Origin: Gammaproteobacteria bacterium
Lineage (GTDB): Bacteria; Pseudomonadota; Gammaproteobacteria; Pseudomonadales; Azotimanducaceae
NCBI GenBank assembly: GCA_028821515.1
Contig: JAPPGA010000068.1
Location: 21,790-85,789 of the forward strand
Length of the DNA: 64,000 bases
Direction of reading: 5' to 3'
Shown: positions 9,638 to 17,800 of the stretch, piece by piece
Position numbering within the stretch: position 1 is the first letter of the stretch
How the letters are laid out: each line of letters begins with the position of its first letter
Translations under genes and position numbers: made by a program
Notes under the pieces: generated by a model
The model's input: only the letters and a program-made list of their open reading frames with translations
Database searches by the model: none
What the model was told of the DNA's origin: nothing

Positions 9638-10900
9638 ATGAATCTCACTGACCTCAAAACCAAACCCGTCCCCGAACTGGTCGACATGGCCCGGGAAATC
9701 GGCCTTGAGAACCTCGCGCGGCTGCGCAAACAGGAGGTGATTGCCGCAATCCTGCGAAGGGTCGCCAAGAACGGCGAGGACATCTACGGAGAAGGTGTGC
9801 TCGAAATCCTCCAGGACGGGTTCGGCTTCCTGCGCTCACCGGGCAGTTCGTACCTGGCCGGGCCCGACGACATCTACGTCTCTCCGAGCCAGATCCGGCG
9901 TTTCAACCTCCGCACCGGCGACAGCATCTCCGGAAAGATCCGCCCGCCGAAGGACCGCGAGCACTTCGCCCTGCTCAAGGTGGACAAGATCAACATGGGC
10001 GAGCCGAACAACCGGACGCACAAGATCCTGTTCGAGAACCTCACCGCGCTGTTCCCGGACGAGCGGTTCATGCTCGAACGCGGCAACGGCAGTACGGCCG
10101 ACCTGATCGCCCGCATCATCGACCTGATCGCGCCGCTCGGCAAAGGCCAGCGGGGTCTCATCGTGTCGCCGCCGAAGGCCGGCAAGACGATCATTCTGCA
10201 GAACGTCGCCCAGTCCATCTGCGCCAACAACCCCGAGGCCATCGTTATCGTCCTGCTGATCGACGAACGTCCGGAAGAGGTCACCGACATGGAACGCACG
10301 GTGGTCGACGCCGAGGTGGTGGCGAGCACCTTCGACGAACCGCCGTCGCGTCACGTGCAGGTGGCGGAAATGGTCATCGAGAAGGCCAAGCGCCTGGTCG
10401 AGCACAAGAAGGACGTGGTCATTCTGCTCGACTCCATCACGCGCCTGGCGCGCGCCTACAACACCATCGTCCCGTCCTCGGGCAAGGTGCTGACCGGCGG
10501 CGTCGATGCCCACGCCCTCGAACGCCCAAAGCGCTTTTTCGGCGCTGCGCGCAACGTCGAGGAAGGCGGCAGCCTGTCCATCATCGCGACTGCGCTGATC
10601 GACACCGGCTCCAAGATGGACGAGGTGATCTACGAGGAATTCAAGGGCACAGGCAACATGGAACTGCATCTTGAGCGCAAGATCGCCGAGAAGCGCATCT
10701 ACCCCGCCATCAACATCCGGCGGTCTTCCACCCGCCAGGAAGAACGGCTGCTGCCGCCCGACGAACTGCAACGCGTCTGGATCCTCCGCAAGCTGCTGCA
10801 CGACATGGACGACGTCGCCGCCATCGAGTTCCTGGTCGACAAGCTGAAGGACACGAAGACCAACGCCGAGTTCTTCATGCAGATGCGAGGCGGTCGCTAG
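9638..10900 (+). CDS. rho: Transcription termination factor Rho
   Basis: Rho is a hexameric RNA helicase that loads on C-rich RNA and stops transcription. The 420-residue protein is full length. Order: N-terminal helical domain ([22 protein letters not shown]), cold-shock-like RNA-binding domain ([29 protein letters not shown]), Walker A at about residue 180 (PPKAGKTII), Walker B/Q-loop region ([17 protein letters not shown]) and R-loop ([18 protein letters not shown]). No insertion is seen in the RNA-binding domain. It follows trxA, as is usual. Confidence 0.98.
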   Translation: MNLTDLKTKPVPELVDMAREIGLENLARLRKQEVIAAILRRVAKNGEDIYGEGVLEILQDGFGFLRSPGSSYLAGPDDIYVSPSQIRRFNLRTGDSISGKIRPPKDREHFALLKVDKINMGEPNNRTHKILFENLTALFPDERFMLERGNGSTADLIARIIDLIAPLGKGQRGLIVSPPKAGKTIILQNVAQSICANNPEAIVIVLLIDERPEEVTDMERTVVDAEVVASTFDEPPSRHVQVAEMVIEKAKRLVEHKKDVVILLDSITRLARAYNTIVPSSGKVLTGGVDAHALERPKRFFGAARNVEEGGSLSIIATALIDTGSKMDEVIYEEFKGTGNMELHLERKIAEKRIYPAINIRRSSTRQEERLLPPDELQRVWILRKLLHDMDDVAAIEFLVDKLKDTKTNAEFFMQMRGGR

Positions 10901-11456
10901 CAACGACGGCGAAACAGCCGGCGGCGCCGATCGGATTCAGGCGGGGGCAGGACAGGACGGACACCCGCCAGCGCCGAGGACTACCTTCCACTAGAACGTG
11001 TCCGGCCAGTAGCTGCGGCGGCGTGCCGAAATCGCCTGTCGAGGCCAGCGAATTGAAATTGGTTTGCGTCGGTAACACCAACCTGCCGCCTTTCGGCGCG
11101 TCCGGATTGACATAGTCGAAATGCTGGAAGTCAGCGGGATACTTGAGATCGTGGTAGAAAGCGATACCGTGCCGGAATTCCAGCGAGTCGAGGAATTCAT
11201 TGGCGAACACGCCATTGTGCGCGAACAAGACTGCCGCGACTACGGCAAGCTCGCTCTTCAGCGTGTCGGGAAACCAGTTCCGGGAACCAAGCAATAGCCC
11301 ATCACTCTGTCGATTCCGCGCCACTAGCGCCATGAAACCCGTGGCCCTGACGGGCGCCGTGCTTCACCCCGCCCAAGCCCTCTGTCTCACCCTTCCCACC
11401 CGTCCCGGGTCCTGCGCCTTGATCGGCACTTCGTGCCGTTCTAACGGCGCAAGCCC
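10901..11456. other. rho-hemY convergent intergenic region
   Basis: The 556 bases between the convergent rho and hemY genes hold a decayed solute-binding-protein relic (10989-11267) and REP-like copy 2 (11324-11460). The 90 bases after the rho stop show no clear U-tailed terminator. Confidence 0.6.
10989..11267 (-). pseudogene. N-terminal relic of a family 5 extracellular solute-binding protein
   Basis: The minus-strand ORF 10875-11333 contains a hydrophobic leader (LAVVAAVLFAHNGVFA) followed by HGIAFYHDLKYPADFQHFDY and VNPDAPKGGRLVLP. This is the start of a SBP_bac_5 peptide-binding protein and closely parallels the intact gene at 28720 (HGVSYFGEFKYPPDFEHFDY, VNPDSPKGGMLVL). Homology fades after about 90 residues, near LLAGHVLVE, and the frame runs on as non-homologous sequence. 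About 500 residues of the expected protein are missing. The ATG that opens the ORF (11333) lies inside the REP-like element and is probably fortuitous. Confidence 0.75.
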
Positions 11457-11460
11457 CTAG
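11324..11460 (-). repeat. REP-like element, copy 2 (with internal insertion)
   Basis: Read on the minus strand it starts CTAGGGGCTTGCGCC and ends TTTCATGGCGCTAG, with perfect CTAG at both ends. The outer stem CTTGCGCC/GGCGCAGG encloses AGAACGGCAC-GAA-GTGCCGATCA. About 25 extra G-rich bases follow the first hairpin. The second structure keeps TGAAGC/GTTTCA (G-U pair) and GCCC-GTCA-GGGC. The TAG of its first CTAG is the hemY stop codon. Confidence 0.88.
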
Positions 11461-12551
11461 TCGGGGGGTCTCGCCGTTGCGCTTAACTCGACGTAACGTT
11501 TCGCCTTGGCCCACTCCTCGTTGAGGAGGCTTAGCCGTACCAGCGTCTGGAGCAATACCGGGTCGCGCGGTGTGTGTTCCAGCCATTTTTCCGCGGTGGC
11601 AAGCTGTTCGCCGGGGTGTCCCGACCAGATTTCGCCGTACAGTTGGATCAGCCGATCATCCGGATTCCTTTCGATGGCTCGCCTGAGTATGCGTACTGCC
11701 ACGTCCGCCTCTCCGACCGCGTCCAGGCACTGGGCATAACGCACGGCTACGGCACCGGTCCGTTTCAGTCGTCGCGGGATCTCACGCCACGTTTCCCGCA
11801 CATTCTGCGCTGCATCGGCGCTTGTGGAACTCGCTTCGAGCCGCCCGCACCAGGCACGCTGAAGCGACTGTTCGAGGTCCGACGGATCCACCGCCTTGGC
11901 CTTGCCGATCACCGGTGCAAGTTCCACAACCGCATCCCAGTCTCCAAGTTCCTCGTGGCATGCCAACAGCATGGACAGCACCCTGGGATGACGGGGCGAC
12001 GCTTCGTTGAGTCCTTCCAGCGTTTCAAGACATTCCTGCATCTGGCCGTGTTCGGCAAGGAATCGCGCGCGGGTCAGTCCGGCCGCGAGTGACGCGCCGG
12101 ACGCCGCACCGCCAGCGAGGTCGAGGAGCCGGTCCCGTTCGTCGGCATCCTTGAGTTCGTGCGCCGCGCGTGCCGCCCCGAGATAGTTGACGATAGGCGT
12201 CGGCGCGCTCGACGCAACCTCCGTCAACGCTTTCCGGGCATCTGCCCAACGACCTTCGAGAATGTGCAGGACGCCCTGTTCAGTGCGTTGATTCGCGGTC
12301 GTCTCGCGACGCTTCTGCCTCCAGTTTGCGAAGTCCGCGCCACCGCGCAAAAGGCGCCGCGCGAGCGCGAAAAGCAGGCGCGCCAGAACCCAGAGCAGCA
12401 CCAGGGCAATGAGCGCGAACCAGACGCTCGTCTCGAACGCGGCCTTGTCGTACGCGATCAGCACATAGCCCGCGTCCTTCAACATCAGGGAACCGAGCAG
12501 GCCCCCGATGATCACGGCAGCGACCGCGTAGACGAGGGTGCGGACTTTCAT
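11457..12551 (-). CDS. hemY: HemY-like membrane TPR protein
   Basis: This 364-residue HemY-family protein of gammaproteobacteria has two N-terminal membrane segments (residues 4-22, VRTLVYAVAAVIIGGLLGSL, and about 40-65, SVWFALIALVLLWVLARLLFAL). A helical TPR-like region then fills the rest. The family is linked to heme synthesis only by its place in hem operons and is not the HemY protoporphyrinogen oxidase of Bacillus. Its ATG overlaps the hemX stop by four bases (ATGA). The stop codon TAG is formed by the first bases of the adjacent REP-like element, so the element begins exactly at the end of the reading frame. Confidence 0.9.
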   Translation of the reverse strand: MKVRTLVYAVAAVIIGGLLGSLMLKDAGYVLIAYDKAAFETSVWFALIALVLLWVLARLLFALARRLLRGGADFANWRQKRRETTANQRTEQGVLHILEGRWADARKALTEVASSAPTPIVNYLGAARAAHELKDADERDRLLDLAGGAASGASLAAGLTRARFLAEHGQMQECLETLEGLNEASPRHPRVLSMLLACHEELGDWDAVVELAPVIGKAKAVDPSDLEQSLQRAWCGRLEASSTSADAAQNVRETWREIPRRLKRTGAVAVRYAQCLDAVGEADVAVRILRRAIERNPDDRLIQLYGEIWSGHPGEQLATAEKWLEHTPRDPVLLQTLVRLSLLNEEWAKAKRYVELSATARPPD

Positions 12552-13726
12552 TCGGTCTGCCCTTCGCCGGGCGGCTGCGAGTCCGCCGGGCGCCTCTGAA
12601 GTTCGAGCAGGCGGCTGAGCGATCTAGAAATGTCGGGCAGGCTTTGCTCGATGTCGAGGTCTGCGAGCCTGTCCAGGTCCTGCGCGATCCGCTGCATCGC
12701 TGCGTTTTCGGGGTCGACATATTCGTCGAGCCACTGGCGGGCAGAACTCAGACTGGTCGCGAACAGCGTCTGATCGCCTCTCAGCATGGCGAGTTGCGCG
12801 CGCTCCAGGGCGAGTCTCAGGTTGAGTTCAAGATAGATCGCTTCCTCGGGACGTATCAGCGGGCGCGGCGCAATACTGTCCCGAGTCCGAAACTCGAAGA
12901 GGCCATAGAACCGGTCCTGCAGCGCCTTGCCAAAGGACTCGGATTCCTCGCCCGGCGCTTCTGGCTCCTGGTCGGCGGCCGGCTCCGGCGTTGACCCGAT
13001 CTCGCGGAATATCCTTCCCGGGGCATCGGTGCTTCCACTCCCCGACGCGCCCGTTGCATCCGTTGCGCTGAAGTACTCCGGCTGCTTCAAAGGCAGACCC
13101 CCCAACGCGTCCTTCATGGCTTCCAGGGTAAGGAAGATGCTCTCAGCATTGGCGGTCTTGGTGTTGGCGAGCGCCATGCGTTCCTCCGCGAGGATCGCGC
13201 GGATCTCGTGCAGCGCGTAGTCGTCCAGTTCTTCGAGGATCGCATCGGCCGCGGCCAGCATCTGGTCTGCTGCGCGGGTGTCGCGCTCCATGAGCAAGCG
13301 ATTGTTGGCGATCCGGAGCAGGTACTCGACTTCCGCGAGCCTCCACGCCCCGGGATCGGGAGGCCCGTCGGCACGGCGTTCCGCGGACAACTCGGCTCGC
13401 ACCTGCTCTAGCGACGCGCTGTTTTCGGCCAGCGCCCCGGTGAGATCCGCGATCTTTTCCTGCAACGCGTCCGAACCGCTCTGCGCCATCCCGCGCGCCT
13501 GGGCCACTTCGCGTTCGAGCCGCGCGATGTCGTCCGCCAGCCGGGGTGCGACGCCGCCGCTTCCTGCAATGCCTTCCACGCGCCAATAGAGGTACCCCGC
13601 TGCTGCCAGGCTCACCAGCGATAGCAATGCGACGAGGGCTGTCCCGAAACCTCGGGACTTTCCTGGTTCGGACGCCGGCGGGTCGTCGCCCGGCGGATGG
13701 TCCGTGGTTTCCTCTTGTTCGGACAT
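12548..13726 (-). CDS. hemX: HemX-like membrane protein
   Basis: HemX family (often mislabelled uroporphyrinogen-III methyltransferase). The ATG at 13726 (MSEQEETTDHPPGDDPP) is preferred over the track start at 13744 because GGAG precedes it by six bases. A Pro/Asp-rich cytoplasmic tail leads to one membrane segment around residues 32-50 (GTALVALLSLVSLAAAGYLYW). A coiled coil and the family core follow (AWRLAEVEYLLRIANNRLLMERD). The catalytic motifs of SAM uroporphyrinogen methyltransferases are absent. The role is unknown; the place between hemD and hemY is conserved. Confidence 0.9.
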   Translation of the reverse strand: MSEQEETTDHPPGDDPPASEPGKSRGFGTALVALLSLVSLAAAGYLYWRVEGIAGSGGVAPRLADDIARLEREVAQARGMAQSGSDALQEKIADLTGALAENSASLEQVRAELSAERRADGPPDPGAWRLAEVEYLLRIANNRLLMERDTRAADQMLAAADAILEELDDYALHEIRAILAEERMALANTKTANAESIFLTLEAMKDALGGLPLKQPEYFSATDATGASGSGSTDAPGRIFREIGSTPEPAADQEPEAPGEESESFGKALQDRFYGLFEFRTRDSIAPRPLIRPEEAIYLELNLRLALERAQLAMLRGDQTLFATSLSSARQWLDEYVDPENAAMQRIAQDLDRLADLDIEQSLPDISRSLSRLLELQRRPADSQPPGEGQTE

Positions 13727-13751
13727 TGCCAACTCCGAGGCCAAGACGTTC

Positions 13752-14423
13752 CTAATGCGCGATTCGACGAACCGCCGCCACTACGGCTTCGTCTCCAGCG
13801 CCCTCGGTCACGAAGACGCGAGTAAAGCCAAGCGCTCTCGCCGACTCCGCCACGCGCTCGGACGGTACCAGCATCGCAACGTTCGCGCTGCGCGAGGAAC
13901 TAAACCACATGTCCGCGACGACCCGCAACGCGGCCTCGCTGCTACCGACGATAGCGTCGATGACTTCCGACGGATTCAGCGTACCCGGTCTAGTGACCCG
14001 CCGGTACAGACACCACTTCACTGCCGGAATGCCGCGATCCGCCAGCCACTGTTCAAGGAGTCCGCGACCGCCTTCGCCCGCCGCGATCAGAAGGCTCTGC
14101 GGCGGATCGGCCGCGAGCGAAGCGATGATTCCTTCGGAAGACGACCGGTCCGGCGTGCGGGCATCGATGCCGTGACGTTCGAGGGCCCGCCGCGTGGTCT
14201 TCCCGATGGCCATTGCCGGCGTCTCATTCCAGCCATTGCGGACCGCGGATTCCACCGCATGACCCGACAGAAAGACCGTGAGCGCGAACTGGCCCGCCGG
14301 CGGCGGGTCGGAGATGGGTTCGATCTCGAGCACGGGACGCACCCACGCTTCGAAACCCGCGTCGACAAGGCGCGAGCCCAGGCGGCTCGCGCCCGGCTCC
14401 GTCCGTGTCACCCACACACGCAT
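13752..14423 (-). CDS. hemD: Uroporphyrinogen-III synthase
   Basis: HemD closes hydroxymethylbilane with inversion of ring D to give uroporphyrinogen III. The track start (14540) lies inside hemC. The ATG at 14423 starts MRVWVTRTEPGASRLGSRL, the normal HemD opening, one base after the hemC stop, giving 223 residues. The two-domain fold is visible as a first domain with VFLSGHAVESAV and AIGKTTRRALERHG, then LLIAAGEGGRGLLEQWL and WFSSSRSANVAML. HemD sequences diverge strongly, so the call leans partly on position between hemC and hemX. Confidence 0.93.
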   Translation of the reverse strand: MRVWVTRTEPGASRLGSRLVDAGFEAWVRPVLEIEPISDPPPAGQFALTVFLSGHAVESAVRNGWNETPAMAIGKTTRRALERHGIDARTPDRSSSEGIIASLAADPPQSLLIAAGEGGRGLLEQWLADRGIPAVKWCLYRRVTRPGTLNPSEVIDAIVGSSEAALRVVADMWFSSSRSANVAMLVPSERVAESARALGFTRVFVTEGAGDEAVVAAVRRIAH

Positions 14424-14424
14424 G

Positions 14425-15312
14425 CTAGCCGAGCAGTGCTTCAGCACCCATTGCGTACAGTGCGGCCGCCGCGCGTTCGCCCAGCGCCACCGGATCATCA
14501 CCGGTTTCCGATACCCGCAGCACGTGCTCGCCACTCTCATCGCCCAACAGCGCCGTCAACGCTAGGGCGGATCCGCAGCTTTCCGCGTAGGCGCCGAGAG
14601 GCGTGGCACAGTCCGCGCCCAGCGCGCGCACCACGGCGCGCTCGGCCAGAACATTCTTCTCGACCAGCGGGTCCACGATGACCGTCAACTGCTCCCGGAC
14701 ATCGCCGCGGTCCGTCGCATACTCCACCGCGAGCGCCCCCTGTCCCGGGGCCGGCAGGCTGAGATCGACGGCGAGGCGCTGGCTGATGCGGTCGCCCAGC
14801 CCAAGACGGTCGAGTCCGGCACACGCCAGGACGAGCGCATCGACCTCCCCATCGTCCAGTTTCCTGAGACGCGTCCCGACGTTGCCGCGCATGTCCATCA
14901 TGGTGAGATCGGGACGCACGAAACGGAGTTGCATTCGTCGCCGCAGGCTCGAAGAGCCGATGCGTGCGCCTTCGGGCAACGCATCGAACGTGAGACCGCC
15001 CGACACCAATGCATCCCGGACATCTGCTCGCGAGCCAACCGTGGTGACAGCCAAACCCTCCGGGAGGGCAACGGGAACGTCCTTCATGCTATGCACGGCG
15101 ATGTCCGCGCGGCCGTCCAGCAGGGCGGTTTCGAGTTCCTTGACGAAGGCACCCTTGCCCGCAAATTTCGCGCCGGTCTGCCGGTCGCCCTGCGTCGTCA
15201 TGGAGAGCAGTTCAAACGGCACGCCCGCCGCGTCCCGGAGCAGCGATCCCACCCGTTCCGCCTGGTATCGGGCTAGCGGGCTGTTGCGGGTCGCGATCCT
15301 GATGATGTTCAT
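14425..15312 (-). CDS. hemC: Porphobilinogen deaminase (hydroxymethylbilane synthase)
   Basis: HemC polymerises four porphobilinogens into hydroxymethylbilane. The 295 residues are typical. Landmarks: RIATRNSPLARYQAERV at the start, HSMKDVPVALPEG, the substrate-binding arginines in RIGSSSLRRRMQL, and the dipyrromethane cofactor cysteine in GADCATPLGAYAE. It heads the hemC-hemD-hemX-hemY operon. A TATAAC -10-like box ends 11 bases before the ATG, so the transcript may have almost no leader. The sequence just upstream is a decayed piece of argH (see 15321). Confidence 0.96.
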   Translation of the reverse strand: MNIIRIATRNSPLARYQAERVGSLLRDAAGVPFELLSMTTQGDRQTGAKFAGKGAFVKELETALLDGRADIAVHSMKDVPVALPEGLAVTTVGSRADVRDALVSGGLTFDALPEGARIGSSSLRRRMQLRFVRPDLTMMDMRGNVGTRLRKLDDGEVDALVLACAGLDRLGLGDRISQRLAVDLSLPAPGQGALAVEYATDRGDVREQLTVIVDPLVEKNVLAERAVVRALGADCATPLGAYAESCGSALALTALLGDESGEHVLRVSETGDDPVALGERAAAALYAMGAEALLG

Positions 15313-15320
15313 GGGCGGCG

Positions 15321-15368
15321 CCGGTTATACCACTACGACCATGGACGGCTCCATCGCACACGCAAACC
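15321..15368 (+). pseudogene. Decayed argH 5' fragment
   Basis: These bases match argH 16299-16345 at about 37 of 47 positions plus one single-base insertion. TATACCACTACGAC is identical, then GGCTCCATCGC is identical. In argH this encodes [13 protein letters not shown]. Here the extra base shifts the frame after YHYD, and GSIAHA resumes in the next frame. It has the same orientation as argH, so the two copies are direct repeats flanking the toxin-antitoxin pair. Confidence 0.65.
15324..15329 (-). promoter_or_regulatory. Candidate -10 box of hemC
   Basis: TATAAC on the minus strand ends 11 bases before the hemC ATG. It lies inside the argH-like fragment. No -35 box is obvious, so this is tentative. 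Confidence 0.35.
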
Positions 15369-15400
15369 TGTCGGCGCAGGCGATCACGGCTCACCTCAAT

Positions 15401-15428
15401 TTGACAAGTGTTCGCTTTAGTGTAGGTT
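15401..15428 (+). promoter_or_regulatory. Candidate promoter of the toxin-antitoxin pair
   Basis: A perfect -35 TTGACA (15401-15406) is followed after 16 bases by TAGGTT (15423-15428), a weak -10. The AT content here is higher than in surrounding sequence. Such operons are usually repressed by the antitoxin or the complex; no clear operator is visible. Confidence 0.45.
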
Positions 15429-15459
15429 TAGCCCGACTTAGCTAGGTCGAGTGGCTGCG

Positions 15460-15711
15460 ATGAAAGTAAACATGCACCAGGCAAAATCGCAGCTTTCCAG
15501 GCTGGGCAAGCTGGCATGGGAAGGGGAAGACATCGTGATCGCAAGGGCGGGCGATCCGTGGCTTCGCCTGATGCCCTATCGCGAACGCGGAAAAGAGCGA
15601 AAACTCGGCGGGCTGGAGGGAGAGATCTGGATGGCTCCCGACTTTGACGAGGAGGACGAGGAACTCATTGAAGCGATCGAGAACTCGAAGATCTTTCCGG
15701 ACGCCGATTGA
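15460..15711 (+). CDS. Phd/YefM-type antitoxin
   Basis: ATG at 15460 gives 83 residues, starting with the family signature MKVNMHQAKSQLSRLGKLAWEG, EDIVIARAGDPWLRLMPYR. The GTG at 15451 would add three residues. The N-terminal part forms the dimeric DNA-binding fold of Phd antitoxins. The acidic C-terminal tail (DFDEEDEELIEAIENSKIF) is the usual toxin-neutralising segment. The toxin gene follows at once. The antitoxin normally blocks the PIN nuclease and represses the operon. The pair sits between a decayed argH fragment and argH itself, so it was probably acquired. Confidence 0.87.
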   Translation: MKVNMHQAKSQLSRLGKLAWEGEDIVIARAGDPWLRLMPYRERGKERKLGGLEGEIWMAPDFDEEDEELIEAIENSKIFPDAD

Positions 15712-15713
15712 CG

Positions 15714-16094
15714 ATGCAGCGGCTATTGCTCGACACGCATGTGTTCCTCTGGTGCCTGTCGAACGTCTCCGAGCTGGCCGAAGCCACCCGGGCGCAAATC
15801 GCCGACCCGCGCAATGACGTCTTCGTGAGCGCCATCACCGGCTGGGAGATCGCCGTCAAGCGCGCGAAGGGGCGCCTCACTGCCCCGGACAACCTCGGGG
15901 CGCTGGTTGCCGAACGGGGATTCGTCGATCTTCCACTCACCTTTCATCACGCGGAGCAGGCAGGAAATCTCCCCATGCATCACCGGGATCCGTTCGACCG
16001 GTTTCTGATTGCCCAAGCCCAGGCCGAAGGGTTGGTCCTCGTCACGCGGGACGCCCGAATTCCCCTCTACGGTGTACGAACGCTCACGGCCTGA
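15714..16094 (+). CDS. PIN-domain toxin (VapC-like ribonuclease)
   Basis: ATG at 15714 (126 residues) is preferred; TTG at 15708 would overlap the antitoxin stop. The PIN fold shows the acidic metal-binding residues in LLLDTHVFLWCL, the Glu in ITGWEIAVKRAKG, and the Asp pair in HHRDPFDRFLIAQA and LVTRD. Members of this subgroup (COG3744 type) are RNases acting on tRNA or rRNA when freed from the antitoxin. All the usual catalytic acidic residues seem present, so the toxin looks active. Together with the gene before it, this is a complete type II module. Confidence 0.88.
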   Translation: MQRLLLDTHVFLWCLSNVSELAEATRAQIADPRNDVFVSAITGWEIAVKRAKGRLTAPDNLGALVAERGFVDLPLTFHHAEQAGNLPMHHRDPFDRFLIAQAQAEGLVLVTRDARIPLYGVRTLTA

Positions 16095-16140
16095 ACGGCA
16101 CTGCGTCCTGTGAAGGCAGTACCGCCAGGTAGCACATCGG

Positions 16141-16146
16141 TATAAT
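16141..16146 (+). promoter_or_regulatory. Candidate -10 box of argH
   Basis: A consensus TATAAT lies 45 bases before the argH ATG, just after the toxin gene. No good -35 hexamer is found at 17 bases. Confidence 0.5.
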
Positions 16147-16191
16147 CCGCGCCCCGAACTTCCCGACTGCCATACCGGGATCCGGCCCCCA

Positions 16192-17586
16192 ATGACCGAT
16201 AAAGACGATGACAGCCTGTTGCGCGGACGGTTTTCCGAACCCACGGACGACTTCGTCGCCCGCTTTACCGCCTCCGTTGGATTCGACCGGCGGCTATACC
16301 ACTACGACATAGCAGGCTCCATCGCCCATGCACGGATGCTCGCGAAGATCGGCGTCCTGACCGAGGAAGAACGCGACGCGATCGTTGGTGGCCTCGAAAC
16401 CATCCGCGCCGAGATCGAATCGGACGTATTCGAATGGTCCGATGCGCTGGAGGACATCCACATGCACATCGAGGCCCGGCTGACGGAGCTTGTCGGCGAA
16501 GCCGGCAAGAAGCTGCACACGGCCCGCTCGCGCAACGACCAGGTCGCCACCGACATACGCCTGTACCTGCGCGACGAATCCGACGCTATCGCGGACCTTC
16601 TGACTGGGGTCATGGCACGTATCGTCGACCTGGCAGAGAGGTACAGCGCCGATCCAATGCCAGGTTTCACGCACCTGCAGACCGCGCAACCGGTGACATT
16701 CGGCCACCACATGCTGGCCTGGTTCGAGATGGCCTACCGCGACCGGGAACGATTTCAGGCATGCCGCGCTCGCCTGAATGTCTCGCCGCTCGGCTCAGCC
16801 GCGCTCGCGGGAACGACATTTCGCATCGACCGCGCCGATACCGCGGAAGCACTGGGTTTCGACCGTATCGCCGCGAACTCTCTCGACGCCGTGAGCGACC
16901 GCGACTTCGCGATCGAGTTCTGCTCCTGTGCAGCCATCGCTGCCACGCACCTGTCGCGCTGGTGCGAGGAGATGGTGATCTGGACCTCGCAGCCGTTCGG
17001 CTTCGTGGCACTGCCGGACGGGTTCTGCACCGGATCCAGCATCATGCCGCAGAAGAAGAATCCCGACGTGCCCGAACTCGTACGCGGCAAGACCGGTCGC
17101 ATCGTAGGCAACCTTACGAGCCTCCTGGTGCTGATGAAGGGCCAGCCGCTGGCCTACAACAGGGACAACCAGGAGGACAAGGAACCGCTCTTCGACACGG
17201 TCGATACGCTGAAAGACTGCCTGCGCGCCATCGGCGATATCGTCGCCGCCATGCAGCCGGATACCGCGCGCATGCGCGAGGCCGCGCGACTCGGGTTTGC
17301 CACGGCAACCGACCTGGCAGACTACCTCGTGAAGAAAGGACTGCCGTTCCGGGACGCCCATGAGGCAGTGGGTCGCGCCGTGCAGTACGCGCAGGAAAAA
17401 GGGTCCGCGCTCTCGGACCTGCCGGTGTCGGAATTGCGCGAATTCTCGGCCGAGATTGGCGAAGACGTGACGGATGTCCTGTCGCTCGAAGGCTCGCTGG
17501 CGGCACGGGACCACCCGGGCGGCACGGCCCCGAACCAGGTGGCGGCAGCGGTACGGGAAGCACGGGAGCGCCTCGGGAACGCCTGA
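16192..17586 (+). CDS. argH: Argininosuccinate lyase
   Basis: ArgH splits argininosuccinate into arginine and fumarate, the last step of arginine synthesis, as a cytoplasmic tetramer. The 464-residue length is normal. Motifs of the fumarase/aspartase superfamily are complete: [36 protein letters not shown] and the signature [20 protein letters not shown] with the catalytic serine loop. Some 47 bases of its 5' coding region recur in decayed form at 15321, on the far side of the toxin-antitoxin pair. argH next to hemC is a common order in gammaproteobacteria, here interrupted by that pair. Confidence 0.97.
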   Translation: MTDKDDDSLLRGRFSEPTDDFVARFTASVGFDRRLYHYDIAGSIAHARMLAKIGVLTEEERDAIVGGLETIRAEIESDVFEWSDALEDIHMHIEARLTELVGEAGKKLHTARSRNDQVATDIRLYLRDESDAIADLLTGVMARIVDLAERYSADPMPGFTHLQTAQPVTFGHHMLAWFEMAYRDRERFQACRARLNVSPLGSAALAGTTFRIDRADTAEALGFDRIAANSLDAVSDRDFAIEFCSCAAIAATHLSRWCEEMVIWTSQPFGFVALPDGFCTGSSIMPQKKNPDVPELVRGKTGRIVGNLTSLLVLMKGQPLAYNRDNQEDKEPLFDTVDTLKDCLRAIGDIVAAMQPDTARMREAARLGFATATDLADYLVKKGLPFRDAHEAVGRAVQYAQEKGSALSDLPVSELREFSAEIGEDVTDVLSLEGSLAARDHPGGTAPNQVAAAVREARERLGNA

Positions 17587-17624
17587 TCCATCCACGCCGA
17601 GGTCATCGGACTTTTCGGCCGGTT

Positions 17625-17630
17625 TATACT
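17625..17630 (+). promoter_or_regulatory. Candidate -10 box of lptM-lysA
   Basis: TATACT lies 27 bases before the lptM ATG. No convincing -35 is seen. Confidence 0.4.
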
Positions 17631-17656
17631 GCCGCCGCCAACCCAAGAGGACATCC

Positions 17657-17800
17657 ATGCGCTGGGCCTTCGTTGCAGCGATGTGCATGATGGTCGCCAT
17701 GTGCGGCCAGAAAGGTCCGCTGTACCTGCCCGAGGAGCAAGCACAGATCGCATGTTCAGTCGAACCGACAACGCACTGCACGTTGAAGACGTACGCCTGA
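17657..17800 (+). CDS. lptM: LptM (YifL) small lipoprotein
   Basis: This 47-residue gene is too short for its own entry in the track and is hidden in the ORF 17474-17800. MRWAFVAAMCMMVAMCGQKGPLYLPEE has a short hydrophobic leader, a lipobox ending in Cys and the invariant CGqKGPLYLP motif. In E. coli LptM binds the LptD-LptE outer-membrane translocon and helps correct disulfide formation in LptD. AGAGG precedes the start. The gene immediately before lysA is the standard place. Its 3' end overlaps the lysA start by 49 bases in another frame, which is unusual, so the exact end may be shifted in other strains. Confidence 0.85.
   Translation: MRWAFVAAMCMMVAMCGQKGPLYLPEEQAQIACSVEPTTHCTLKTYA

Noticed and set aside
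9836-10903. Minus-strand 355-aa ORF across rho
   Set aside because: It lies fully antisense to rho, is rich in His/Asp/Val from reversed codons, and matches no family. It is a high-GC shadow.
15401-16094. Integrase-driven mobile island around the toxin-antitoxin pair
   Set aside because: The flanking argH direct repeat looks like an attachment site, but no integrase or other mobility gene lies between the repeats, so an island call is not supported.
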